From NCBI RefSeq assembly GCF_900115905.1, contig NZ_FOYD01000002.1:248001-312000 (forward strand): a stretch of DNA of 64,000 nt. Reading direction: 5' to 3'. Made by a program: the position numbers and the translations under genes. The stretch's first letter is position 1. Each line of letters starts with the position of its first letter. This DNA is from Halopseudomonas formosensis. GTDB lineage: Bacteria > Pseudomonadota > Gammaproteobacteria > Pseudomonadales > Pseudomonadaceae. Below the pieces are notes generated by a model that saw only the letters and a list, made by a program, of their open reading frames with translations, was not told the origin of the DNA and did not search any database. Positions 1 to 8,243 of the stretch are shown here, piece after piece.

Positions 1-745
1 GGGAATCGTGTACCAGCAGAACGTTACCTGCCAGACGGGCCGGGGCGTTCACCCGCTGTTTGAAGAACAGCAGGGTGTTGGGCATGCTGGCCGGATCGAT
101 GTCAGGCATCAGGTTCGGATAACCGACTTCCTCTTCCATCTTGATCAGGGTGTAGGAACCGTTGGTCTGCGGCATGGCCTGCATGTACCAGCGATGCACG
201 TTCAGACGATAGCGGGTCATGTGGTTCCAGATCACCTCGGCCCCGCTTTTCGGAATCGGGAAGATGAAGGAGGAACCCGGCTCGACGTTCTCCACACCGT
301 CACCACCATTGACCAGTCGGGCCTGGCCAGCGGTGCGCTTGACCTGGTCATAGACTGATTGCGGGAAGCCAACTGTCCGACGGCTCTGGTATACCGGCAT
401 GCGGAAGGTTTCCGGATAGCGTTCGAACAGAGCGATCTGACCGGGGGTCAGGTTGTCGCGATACTGCTGGTAGTTCTGGGCAGTGATCACGAATTCCGGC
501 TGATCATTCTTGAACGGGTTTTCCAGGAAGTTGTTGGCCAGGCTCTGACCGGCATCGGTCGGCAGACCGCCGGTCCACTCGGGGATGGTACCCGCGGCGT
601 TACCGGCCTTCTCCGCGCCGATCGGCGTCAGGGTGGTGCCCAGCTGATTGATCTCGGACTGGGACAGGCTCTGCGCCGCAACGGCACTGGCCAGCAGGCT
701 CAGCGCCAGACCGCAGGCACCTACAAAGACTTTCTGCATCTGCAT
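1..745 (-). CDS. DUF1329 family periplasmic/outer-membrane-associated protein (partial, C-terminus off window)
   Basis: The reading frame starts at ATG 745, behind a GGAG about 9 bases upstream, and is open to the window edge. It begins with a signal peptide (MQMQKVFVGACGLALSLLAS, then AVAAQS). The mature part has the usual DUF1329 features, such as IPEWTGG near the start and VYDQVKR and ARLAGNVLLVHD further on. It lies 22 bp after the DUF1302 gene, the standard pairing of these two families in Pseudomonas. The pair is thought to act in the outer membrane or in lipid/hydrophobic substrate traffic; the exact substrate is unknown. The alternative start at 739 would remove two residues. Confidence 0.85.
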   Translation of the reverse strand, partial: MQMQKVFVGACGLALSLLASAVAAQSLSQSEINQLGTTLTPIGAEKAGNAAGTIPEWTGGLPTDAGQSLANNFLENPFKNDQPEFVITAQNYQQYRDNLTPGQIALFERYPETFRMPVYQSRRTVGFPQSVYDQVKRTAGQARLVNGGDGVENVEPGSSFIFPIPKSGAEVIWNHMTRYRLNVHRWYMQAMPQTNGSYTLIKMEEEVGYPNLMPDIDPASMPNTLLFFKQRVNAPARLAGNVLLVHDS

Positions 746-767
746 ATTGTTATTCTCCAAAACCTGA

Positions 768-2570
768 TTAGAAGCTTACGCCGAAGCTGACAGCGGCGAA
801 GTCGCGATCAACCAGAGTGTTGTACTTGCCATCAAAGAAGTTGGTGTAACTGATGCTGGCGTTGTACTTGTTGGCGTAATCGGCGTTCAGGCCGATGCTG
901 ATCGACTTGGCATTTTCCACAAAGTTGGGGCTGTAACCCTCAACGTCATGGGACCAGGCGATGTTCGGGCTCAGGTTGATACCGGCAATCACGTTGCTGT
1001 AATCCAGTGCCGCGCGCAGACGGTAACCCCAGGAGAAGTCGGTGAAGTAGCCATCGTTCTCACACCAGCTGTCCGCTTTGGGAGTAGTGCCCTGAGAGGA
1101 ACAGGTGCCATCAGCAAAGGGGCTCTGACCGAACAGGGAGTCACGACCGAACTTGGTCTCGCCGTTACCGGAACCGATACCACTGATGTAGTTGAAACCT
1201 ACCTCGCCGATCAGAGACAGACGGCTGGCACCCAGGATACGGTCGATGAAGTGCACGGCACTGACCGAGCCCTGCCAGAACTCCTTGCGCTCGTAACCCG
1301 GGATGTAGTCACCGGCCGCAATCTCACCGGGCCCAAAACGGTGGGTGTTGTCCGGCTGTCCCGCCGCCAGCAGCAGCGCGGCACGGCTCATGTCGCCGGT
1401 GTTGATCTGCAGCGGCATGTTCGGACGGTAGCTCAGCTCGCCCGCCACCGAGGTACCCCCGATGTCGGTACCGAAGCTGACGCCGTACAGACGGATGTCC
1501 TCAGGATGCTCGAAGAAGTAACCGGCACCACCAGCAGTAACGCCATCGTAGCCGGGGGTCAGCGGACCGCCCACAGCACCCAGGCCTGCCTCGTTAGAAT
1601 ATACAGGCCCCCGGCTGTGGTAATTCAGCGCATAGAAACCGAACTCGGTGTTGTTCAGCGCCGGCACGAACCAGCGGAAGGCCACACCGAACTGACCGCT
1701 GTCACTGGCATCCTTGTCCTTGTGGACCCGGGCGATATAGGTACCCGGGGGCTGCTCGCCATGGGGCAGATCCACGCCAGCAAAGACCAGACGATCATTA
1801 CAGTTGCGGCCTACCACATCAGAAGTGGAGAAGAAGGTGCCGCAGTTATCAGCAATGGTGCCGCGCCATTTCAGCTGGTAAAAAGCTTCCACGGTGAGGT
1901 TTTCGGTGAGGCCCTGAGAGAGATACAGCATCTCGACAGGCAGCAGACCTTCCTTCAGCTCGGCGCCCGGGCGGCGGAAAGCGGAAGCATCGATCGGGTT
2001 GATGGAGTTGATGCCGTTCTGGATGAAGACACCCTCACCCCAGCTGACCACCTGGCGACCCAGACGGACGTTACCCGGGTTCTGACCGATGAAGTAGTTG
2101 TGATAGACGAAGGCGTCAAGCAGCTGGACACCGGCCCCTTTCTGGAGCGGATGACGTCCCGAGTCGTCGATATCATAGAAACGCTGACTTCCGTCCTTGG
2201 TCTCGAAGTCATACCAGTAGTTGCCACGCAGGAAGGCACCGGAGTTACCGTAGCGCAGTTCAAGGTCATGGGAACCCTTGAAGATCTTGGAGAAGAAATC
2301 GCCTTTCTCGTAGTTCAGACGACCATCATCCGATGTCCGGGCTGTTGCCTGCCCCCCCTGATTCACCCCGTCAATCGCTGTATCCACGTGGATGAAGCGC
2401 TTGTCCGGGTTCGCCATAGACATGCTGGCCCCGATGGACATCTGGGAATCGAGCTGCCCTTCGATTGCACCGATATTGAAGTTTACTGCGTGTGCCGTGC
2501 CACTGAAGCTGGCCAGCCCGACTGCGAGAGGCAGTGCGGCCAGCGCCCAAGCATGCTTTGTTTTTGTCAT
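768..2570 (-). CDS. DUF1302 family outer-membrane protein
   Basis: A 600-residue protein with a cleavable signal peptide (residues 1-28, ending AHA). The long mature region is rich in alternating aromatic/polar strands (for example LELRYGNSGAFLRGNYWYDF and NVRLGRQVVSWGEG) and ends in phenylalanine (SFGVSF), as expected of an outer-membrane beta-barrel. DUF1302 proteins are normally followed by DUF1329, as here, so the two probably form one envelope unit. The divergent AraC-type regulator at 2841 is a plausible controller. The substrate cannot be read from sequence. Confidence 0.85.
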   Translation of the reverse strand: MTKTKHAWALAALPLAVGLASFSGTAHAVNFNIGAIEGQLDSQMSIGASMSMANPDKRFIHVDTAIDGVNQGGQATARTSDDGRLNYEKGDFFSKIFKGSHDLELRYGNSGAFLRGNYWYDFETKDGSQRFYDIDDSGRHPLQKGAGVQLLDAFVYHNYFIGQNPGNVRLGRQVVSWGEGVFIQNGINSINPIDASAFRRPGAELKEGLLPVEMLYLSQGLTENLTVEAFYQLKWRGTIADNCGTFFSTSDVVGRNCNDRLVFAGVDLPHGEQPPGTYIARVHKDKDASDSGQFGVAFRWFVPALNNTEFGFYALNYHSRGPVYSNEAGLGAVGGPLTPGYDGVTAGGAGYFFEHPEDIRLYGVSFGTDIGGTSVAGELSYRPNMPLQINTGDMSRAALLLAAGQPDNTHRFGPGEIAAGDYIPGYERKEFWQGSVSAVHFIDRILGASRLSLIGEVGFNYISGIGSGNGETKFGRDSLFGQSPFADGTCSSQGTTPKADSWCENDGYFTDFSWGYRLRAALDYSNVIAGINLSPNIAWSHDVEGYSPNFVENAKSISIGLNADYANKYNASISYTNFFDGKYNTLVDRDFAAVSFGVSF

Positions 2571-2840
2571 TGTGCTGCTCCATTAGGTTGGATCCAAACC
2601 CCCGGCTGTCTTGGGAGCCAGACGGTCGCAATTAGTGTGTCATGGAGCATTTGCCCGGTTTGTCTTCATCGGACCGATCACTTGGCCGGGCCGGACATTC
2701 AGGGATTGAATGTGATGGATTTATCGCCGCTATATTCCTGCAATTGTCTGTTGTGAATTTTTGCATAATGGCCGGCATTCATCTATCTTGGCCTGAACAG
2801 AAAACTGCCGTTACAAAAATAATAAATAAGGACGACTGGC

Positions 2841-3890
2841 ATGCCCGCTACCCATCCTCCACTGCCGTGTCACCGCCTGAAGGAAAGAGCCCTCTGGGCC
2901 AAAGGCATCATCGAAGCCCTGCGTGGTTATGGCAGGAATCTGGTTGAGCAGCTGCCCGAAGATCTGCTCAGCTATGCAAGCCCGAGCGATTTCAGCCTGG
3001 GCCACATCAGCCAGACCGACATGAACCGGCTCTGGTATTGCGCGGTCACGCTCAGCGGGGATGAGTGCTTCGGTCTGCGCATGGGTGTCAACTTCTCCAC
3101 TCCCACCATGCAATTGCTCAACCTGGCTGCCCATTCCAGCCCGACCGCCGGGGATGCCATCCAGCGCGTCATGCGCTTCATTCAGGTATTCAGCACCCAG
3201 ATACAGCTGTACTCGGTGGAAGACGAGCATTACCTCACCGCCTACTTCGAGCCCAAGGGAGCCGCCCACCCGCTGCAGATCGAGGCGCTGGTGGCGCGTT
3301 GCGTCGCGTCCTGGCGGGAGCTGGGCAACGACACCCTGCCCCTGATTACCGAAGTCCGTCTGAACCGGGAAAACGACACCCGCCTGCAGTGCGAAGACAT
3401 CCTGGGTACCCGGGTGCGCCTGGGCAGCAAGCGGGTATCCATACGCATGAGTCGCCTGGCCCTGCAGTCGCGCCTGCCGGACAGCGATGCCTTTCTGCTC
3501 AAGCGACTGGACGCCTCCCTCGAGGACATGCTTGAGGATCTGCCCAATGTGGACTTTGCCGAACAGGTCAAGCAACGCATTCGCGTGCTGCTGTCGGAGA
3601 AGGACATTTCCGAAGAACTGGTCGCCCAGCCGTTCAACGTCAGTCCGCGTCACCTGCGACGCAAGCTGAGCGAAGCCTGTACCACCTACGAGAAGCTGCT
3701 GGACGAGGTGCGCATGGAGCTGGCAATCAAGCTGATTCAGGAGAACCGCCTGAATCTCGGGCGCATCGCTTTCGAACTCGGCTTTCTCGATCCGAGCAGC
3801 TTCACCCGCGCCTTTCGCCGCTGGACCAACATGAGTCCGACGGCGTTTCGCGAGCATTCATTGCGGCTGCAGGACCCGGTTTCCGGTTGA
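2841..3890 (+). CDS. AraC family transcriptional regulator
   Basis: A 349-residue regulator. Residues of about 20-210 resemble the arabinose-binding-like N-terminal domain of OruR/ArgR-type AraC proteins. The C-terminus (about 245-340) is a double helix-turn-helix; the second helix pair is seen in LNLGRIAFELGFLDPSSFTRAFRRW, given here as a motif of residues 308-332. An AAGGAC box lies about 8 bases before the ATG. It is divergent from the DUF1302 gene across 270 bp and probably regulates that pair. The inducing ligand is not evident. Confidence 0.9.
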   Translation: MPATHPPLPCHRLKERALWAKGIIEALRGYGRNLVEQLPEDLLSYASPSDFSLGHISQTDMNRLWYCAVTLSGDECFGLRMGVNFSTPTMQLLNLAAHSSPTAGDAIQRVMRFIQVFSTQIQLYSVEDEHYLTAYFEPKGAAHPLQIEALVARCVASWRELGNDTLPLITEVRLNRENDTRLQCEDILGTRVRLGSKRVSIRMSRLALQSRLPDSDAFLLKRLDASLEDMLEDLPNVDFAEQVKQRIRVLLSEKDISEELVAQPFNVSPRHLRRKLSEACTTYEKLLDEVRMELAIKLIQENRLNLGRIAFELGFLDPSSFTRAFRRWTNMSPTAFREHSLRLQDPVSG

Positions 3891-3905
3891 CACCGGGCGT
3901 GTCCC

Positions 3906-5150
3906 TCAGAGGAAACGTTGCACCGCGAACGGCGCCATGTCGATGGCCGGCGTCTCCCCATCCATCATCTGCGCCAGCAGCTCGCCGGTAGCCGGTCCCA
4001 GGGTAAAGCCCTGGTGCCCATGTCCGAATGCCAGCCACAGGCCCTTCTGGGGCGCCGGCCCGATCACGGGCTTCATGTCCGGCAGGCAGGGACGCGCGCC
4101 TTTCCATGGACTGGGGTCCAGTCGCTCGCCCAGTGCCGGGAAGAGTGCCCGCGCCGCCTTCTCCGCCGCGGCCAGCTGCCCGTATTTCGGCGGCGCATCC
4201 AGGTCCGCCAGCTCGGCGCCGGTGGTCAGGCGGATGCCGGCACGCATGGGCTCCATCATGAAACCCCGTTCCGCATCCATCAGCCAGTGATTCAGTTCGG
4301 CGCCTTCACCCGTGCTGTAGTGCATGTGGTAACCGCGCTTGACGAACAGGGGCACGCGGATGCCGACACGGGCCAGCAGCCGACTGGACCACGGCCCCAT
4401 GGCCACGACCACCTGATCTGCCTGCAGCTCGCCTTCCGAGGTCAGGATTCGCCAGCGGCCGCCCTCCTCCAGGACATCCTCGACGCTGGCCTGCATCAAC
4501 TCTCCCCCCTGCTCGACGAAGGTCCGGGCATAGGCCTGCACCAGCGCACCCGGATCGCTGACCATCCAGGGCTGGGTCCAGTGGATGGCACCGATCAGGT
4601 CCTTCGCCAACCATGGCTCGCGGGCACGCAACCGTGGTGCGTCGAGCACGTCGAACTCGATACCGAAACGGCCTCGGTCCTCATTGGCCTCGGCAACGCG
4701 CTCTTCCAGCGCCTTTCGCGTCCGGTACAGCTCCAGCCAGCCGCCCTTGCGTACCAGATCCCAGGCACCGGCGGCCTCGATCATGGGGCCATGGGCGTGC
4801 TGGCAGCGCTGGATCAGCGATGCCCATTCCCGCACGATACGCTGGTAGCGCTGGCCACCGGAATTGAGCCAGTACTGGAACAGCGGAACCGCGGCATTCA
4901 GCATGCCCGTCGGCCGGTAGCGGATATCCACCTGGCGATTGGGCAGAACCCGCAGCAGGGTGCCTATGTCCCGGGGAAACCCGTAAGGGCGAACAGCCTC
5001 GCGCTGGATGACCCCGGCATTGCCGAACGAGGTTTCCCGTCCCGGTTCGCGACGGTCCACCAGCGTGACCCCGTGCCCTCTGCGGATCAGGTGCCAGGCA
5101 ACGGACACGCCGACCATACCAGCACCCAGAACGACTATATTGCGCGACAT
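3906..5150 (-). CDS. FAD-dependent oxidoreductase, D-amino-acid dehydrogenase (DadA)-like
   Basis: A 414-residue flavoprotein. I chose the start at 5150 because a GGGGAAAA box precedes it and the FAD-binding GxGxxG motif then falls at residues 6-17 (VVLGAGMVGVSVAW), where the family has it. A second family feature is GHGHQGFTLGPATGELLAQ near the C-terminus. It is probably a membrane-associated oxidase/dehydrogenase of D-amino acids or related amines. It stands alone between the AraC gene (convergent) and pyrC (divergent), so the substrate cannot be inferred from context. Confidence 0.85.
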   Translation of the reverse strand: MSRNIVVLGAGMVGVSVAWHLIRRGHGVTLVDRREPGRETSFGNAGVIQREAVRPYGFPRDIGTLLRVLPNRQVDIRYRPTGMLNAAVPLFQYWLNSGGQRYQRIVREWASLIQRCQHAHGPMIEAAGAWDLVRKGGWLELYRTRKALEERVAEANEDRGRFGIEFDVLDAPRLRAREPWLAKDLIGAIHWTQPWMVSDPGALVQAYARTFVEQGGELMQASVEDVLEEGGRWRILTSEGELQADQVVVAMGPWSSRLLARVGIRVPLFVKRGYHMHYSTGEGAELNHWLMDAERGFMMEPMRAGIRLTTGAELADLDAPPKYGQLAAAEKAARALFPALGERLDPSPWKGARPCLPDMKPVIGPAPQKGLWLAFGHGHQGFTLGPATGELLAQMMDGETPAIDMAPFAVQRFL

Positions 5151-5376
5151 CGATTTTCCCCGTGCAGTCCAACGAAACAGATCTTCTTCCGTGTTTGAGG
5201 TGCGTCCCTGAGCCGGCCGGTTGACCAGAAAAAACACGCGCAGTATAGAGGGCGAGACATTCGCGTAACAGGCCGACCGGACTGATCCGGGCAAATTCGA
5301 TGGACCGCCACGGCGTGTAAAGCGACGCGCTTTCCGGTAGCATGGCAGCATCGAAACATTCTGGAATCATCCCCCC

Positions 5377-6411
5377 ATGACCGATCGCATCACCCTGCTC
5401 CGGCCGGACGACTGGCATATCCACCTGCGCGATGGAGCAGTCCTGCAGCACACCGTGCCCGATGCCGCCCGTCACTTCGGCCGTGCCATCATCATGCCCA
5501 ATCTGGTCCCGCCGGTGCGCAATGGCGAACAGGCCGGGGAGTATCGGGAGCGGATCCTGGCGGCTCGCCCGGCGGGCAGGCCCTTCGAACCGCTGATGGT
5601 GCTCTATCTGACCGACCAGACCACCCCGGAGCTGATCCGTCAGGCCCACGGACAGGGGCAGGCCATTGCCGCCAAACTGTACCCGGCCGGCGCCACCACC
5701 AACTCCGATTCCGGGGTGACCGCGCTGGAGAAGATCTGGCCGGCGCTGGAGGCCATGGCCGAGGTGGGCATGCCCCTGCTGGTGCATGGTGAGGTGACCC
5801 ACGCCGAGGTGGATATCTTCGATCGGGAGAAGGCGTTCATCGACCAGCAGCTGGTGGCTCTGACCGAACGCTTCCCCACGCTCAAGGTGGTGTTCGAGCA
5901 CATCACTACCGCTGATGCCGTGGACTTCGTGCGCAGCGCGCCCGGCAATATCGCCGCGACCATTACTGCCCATCATCTGCTGTACAACCGCAACCACATG
6001 CTGGTGGGTGGCATTCGTCCGCATTTCTATTGCCTGCCCATTCTCAAGCGTCAGCGTCACCAGCAGGCGCTGGGCGATGCGGTGGTCTCCGGCTCGAACA
6101 AGTTCTTCCTCGGTACCGATTCCGCGCCCCACGCCCGCCATGCCAAGGAAGCCGCCTGCGGCTGTGCCGGCTGCTATAGTGCCCATGCAGCCATTGAGCT
6201 GTACGCCGAAGCCTTCGAACAGCTGGGCGTGCTCGACAAGCTGGAGGCCTTTGCCAGCATGCATGGTCCGGATTTCTACGGTCTGCCGCGCAACACCGAC
6301 ACCATCACTCTGGTGCGCGAGCCCTGGACGGTTCCGGAGACGCTGCAGTTCGGAGACCAGCAACTGGTACCCCTGCGGGCCGGTGAAAGCATTCAATGGC
6401 GGGTCCTGTGA
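5377..6411 (+). CDS. pyrC: Dihydroorotase
   Basis: A 344-residue PyrC of the E. coli type that interconverts carbamoyl-aspartate and dihydroorotate in pyrimidine synthesis. The metal ligands are visible: H14 and H16 in DWHIHLRD, the carboxylated lysine K100 in [12 protein letters not shown]137 (LLVHGE), H175 (FEHITT) and the catalytic D248 (FLGTDSAPH). It is followed 23 bp later by rnt, the usual Pseudomonas arrangement. Confidence 0.97.
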   Translation: MTDRITLLRPDDWHIHLRDGAVLQHTVPDAARHFGRAIIMPNLVPPVRNGEQAGEYRERILAARPAGRPFEPLMVLYLTDQTTPELIRQAHGQGQAIAAKLYPAGATTNSDSGVTALEKIWPALEAMAEVGMPLLVHGEVTHAEVDIFDREKAFIDQQLVALTERFPTLKVVFEHITTADAVDFVRSAPGNIAATITAHHLLYNRNHMLVGGIRPHFYCLPILKRQRHQQALGDAVVSGSNKFFLGTDSAPHARHAKEAACGCAGCYSAHAAIELYAEAFEQLGVLDKLEAFASMHGPDFYGLPRNTDTITLVREPWTVPETLQFGDQQLVPLRAGESIQWRVL

Positions 6412-6434
6412 CCCTTTCGATTTAAGGACGCTGT

Positions 6435-7109
6435 GTGAGCGAGTTCGACTACGACAACGATGCAATTGAAGGGGCGGGTGCCGGTGGTGGCCACAGGTCG
6501 CCGATGGCCTATCGCTTCCGGGGCTTCTTGCCCGTGGTGGTGGATGTGGAAACCGGCGGGTTCAACGCCGCCACCGATGCCCTGCTGGAAATTGCCGCCA
6601 CGCCGATCCTGATGGATGACGACGGGCAGGTCTACCCGGATCAGACCTCCTTCTTCCGCGTCGAGCCCTTCGAGGGAGCCAATATCGAGCCGGCGGCGCT
6701 GGAGTTCACCGGCATCAAGCTCGATCATCCCCTGCGCATGGCGGTGAGTGAATCCCATGCCCTGACCGAGATCTTCAAGCATGTACGCAAGGCGGTGAAG
6801 TCGGCCGGCTGCAAGCGTGCGGTACTGGTGGGACACAACGCCTTCTTCGACCTGGGTTTCCTGAACGCGGCGGTGGAGCGCAACGACATCAAGCGCAATC
6901 CCTTCCACCCGTTCTCCTGTTTCGACACGGCCACCCTGGGTGGCCTGGCCTACGGCCAGACGGTACTGGCCAAGGCCTGTGCCGCAGCAGATATCGAGTT
7001 CGACGGGCGCGAGGCCCATTCGGCACGTTATGACACCGAAAAGACCGCCGAACTCTTCTGCACCATAGTCAACCGCTGGCGGGAAATGGGCGGCTGGCCG
7101 CCGGTCTGA
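6435..7109 (+). CDS. rnt: Ribonuclease T
   Basis: A 224-residue DEDDh 3'-5' exoribonuclease that trims tRNA CCA ends and stable RNA 3' ends. D37 and E39 (VDVETGG) form Exo [12 protein letters not shown] is Exo II, and [13 protein letters not shown] supplies the catalytic His and last Asp. The start is GTG at 6435 with an AAGGA box about 7 bases upstream. It forms an operon with pyrC. Confidence 0.96.
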   Translation: MSEFDYDNDAIEGAGAGGGHRSPMAYRFRGFLPVVVDVETGGFNAATDALLEIAATPILMDDDGQVYPDQTSFFRVEPFEGANIEPAALEFTGIKLDHPLRMAVSESHALTEIFKHVRKAVKSAGCKRAVLVGHNAFFDLGFLNAAVERNDIKRNPFHPFSCFDTATLGGLAYGQTVLAKACAAADIEFDGREAHSARYDTEKTAELFCTIVNRWREMGGWPPV

Positions 7110-7202
7110 GCCGCTCCGGGCATTCAGGGGCGTGCTGGGCTACACTTGGGCTGGATGGACCGCAGCGGCGCTGCGGTCAGAACAAGAACAAGGAGCTACC
7201 GC

Positions 7203-8177
7203 ATGCGCTTGAAAGCACTTACCTACCTTTTTTCCGCCGCTCTGTGTTACGCCGCTACCGCCTCGACACCCGCCGTTGCCCAGCAGAACTTCATCACCAT
7301 AGGCACCGGTGGCCAGACCGGGGTCTACTACGTGGTGGGTCAGTCCATCTGTCGCCTGGTCAACCGGGGCACCGACAGCCATGGCCTGCGCTGCAATGCC
7401 CCCTCCAGCGGCGGCTCGGTGGCCAACGTGAACGCGATCCGCGGCGGCGAGATGGATATGGGCGTGGTGCAGTCGGATATCCAGTACAAGGCCTACGAGG
7501 GGCTGGAGAACTTTGCTGAGGCCGGTGCCTTCACCGACATGCGTGCCATGTTCGCCCTGCACGGCGAGCCCCTGACCATAGTCGCCCGCCGCGATGCCAA
7601 TATCACCCACCTCAAGGACCTCAAGGGCAAGCGCTTCAACATCGGTAACCCCGGCTCGGGCCAGCGCGACACCATGGATGTGGTGATGAACGCACTGGGC
7701 TGGACCATCAAGGACTTTGCCCTGGCCTCGCAACTGTCAGCCGCCGAGCAGGCTGCCGCTCTGGGCGACAACAACGTTGACGCCATGGTTTACGTCGCCG
7801 GCCATCCGAACGGCTCGATTCAGGAAGCCACCACCACCGTTGATTCGGTGATAGTGGCGGTCAATGGCGAGGAAATCGACGGTATCATTGCCGAGCATCC
7901 CTATTATGCCAAGGCCATCATCCCCGGCGGCATGTACCGGGGTAACGACAGCGATGTGGAAACCTTCGGTGTACGCGCCACCATGGTGACCTCGGCCAAG
8001 GTATCCGAGGAAGCGGTGTACCAGACGGTCAAGGCAGTGTTCGACAACTTTGATCGCTTCAAGCGTCTGCACCCCGCCTTTGCCGAACTCAAGGAAGAGG
8101 AAATGATCAAGGAGGGCCTGTCCATTCCCCTGCACGACGGAGCCGTGCGCTACTACCGGGAACGTGGCTGGATGTAA
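7203..8177 (+). CDS. TAXI family TRAP transporter solute-binding protein
   Basis: A 324-residue periplasmic binding protein. The start at 7203 follows AAGGAG at the right distance. Residues 1-26 are a signal peptide ending AVA. The mature start FITIGTGGQTGVYYVVGQSI is the hallmark of TAXI proteins, and the family motifs NIGNPGSGQRDT and VQSDIQYKAYEG are present. It delivers a small organic solute (often a carboxylate or amino acid) to the fused permease encoded next. The ligand is unknown. Confidence 0.93.
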   Translation: MRLKALTYLFSAALCYAATASTPAVAQQNFITIGTGGQTGVYYVVGQSICRLVNRGTDSHGLRCNAPSSGGSVANVNAIRGGEMDMGVVQSDIQYKAYEGLENFAEAGAFTDMRAMFALHGEPLTIVARRDANITHLKDLKGKRFNIGNPGSGQRDTMDVVMNALGWTIKDFALASQLSAAEQAAALGDNNVDAMVYVAGHPNGSIQEATTTVDSVIVAVNGEEIDGIIAEHPYYAKAIIPGGMYRGNDSDVETFGVRATMVTSAKVSEEAVYQTVKAVFDNFDRFKRLHPAFAELKEEEMIKEGLSIPLHDGAVRYYRERGWM

Positions 8178-8188
8178 TACGGCCTGCG

Positions 8189-8213
8189 CCGGGCCGCGAT
8201 TTGGGCGGCCCGG
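8189..8213 (+). terminator. GC-rich intercistronic hairpin
   Basis: A perfect 9-bp stem (CCGGGCCGC / GCGGCCCGG) with a 7-base loop lies between the binding-protein and permease genes. There is no following T-run. It is therefore more likely an attenuator or 3'-end stabiliser that keeps the binding protein in excess over the permease than a full terminator. Confidence 0.5.
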
Positions 8214-8243
8214 TACTCTCTGTGTAGATAACGGGACGACCTG

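Noticed and set aside
948-2756. A 602-codon open frame opposite the DUF1302 gene.
   Set aside because: It is the antisense shadow of a well-supported gene, has no ribosome site and no family features.
3918-5198. A 426-codon frame opposite the FAD oxidoreductase.
   Set aside because: Antisense shadow without family features or ribosome site.
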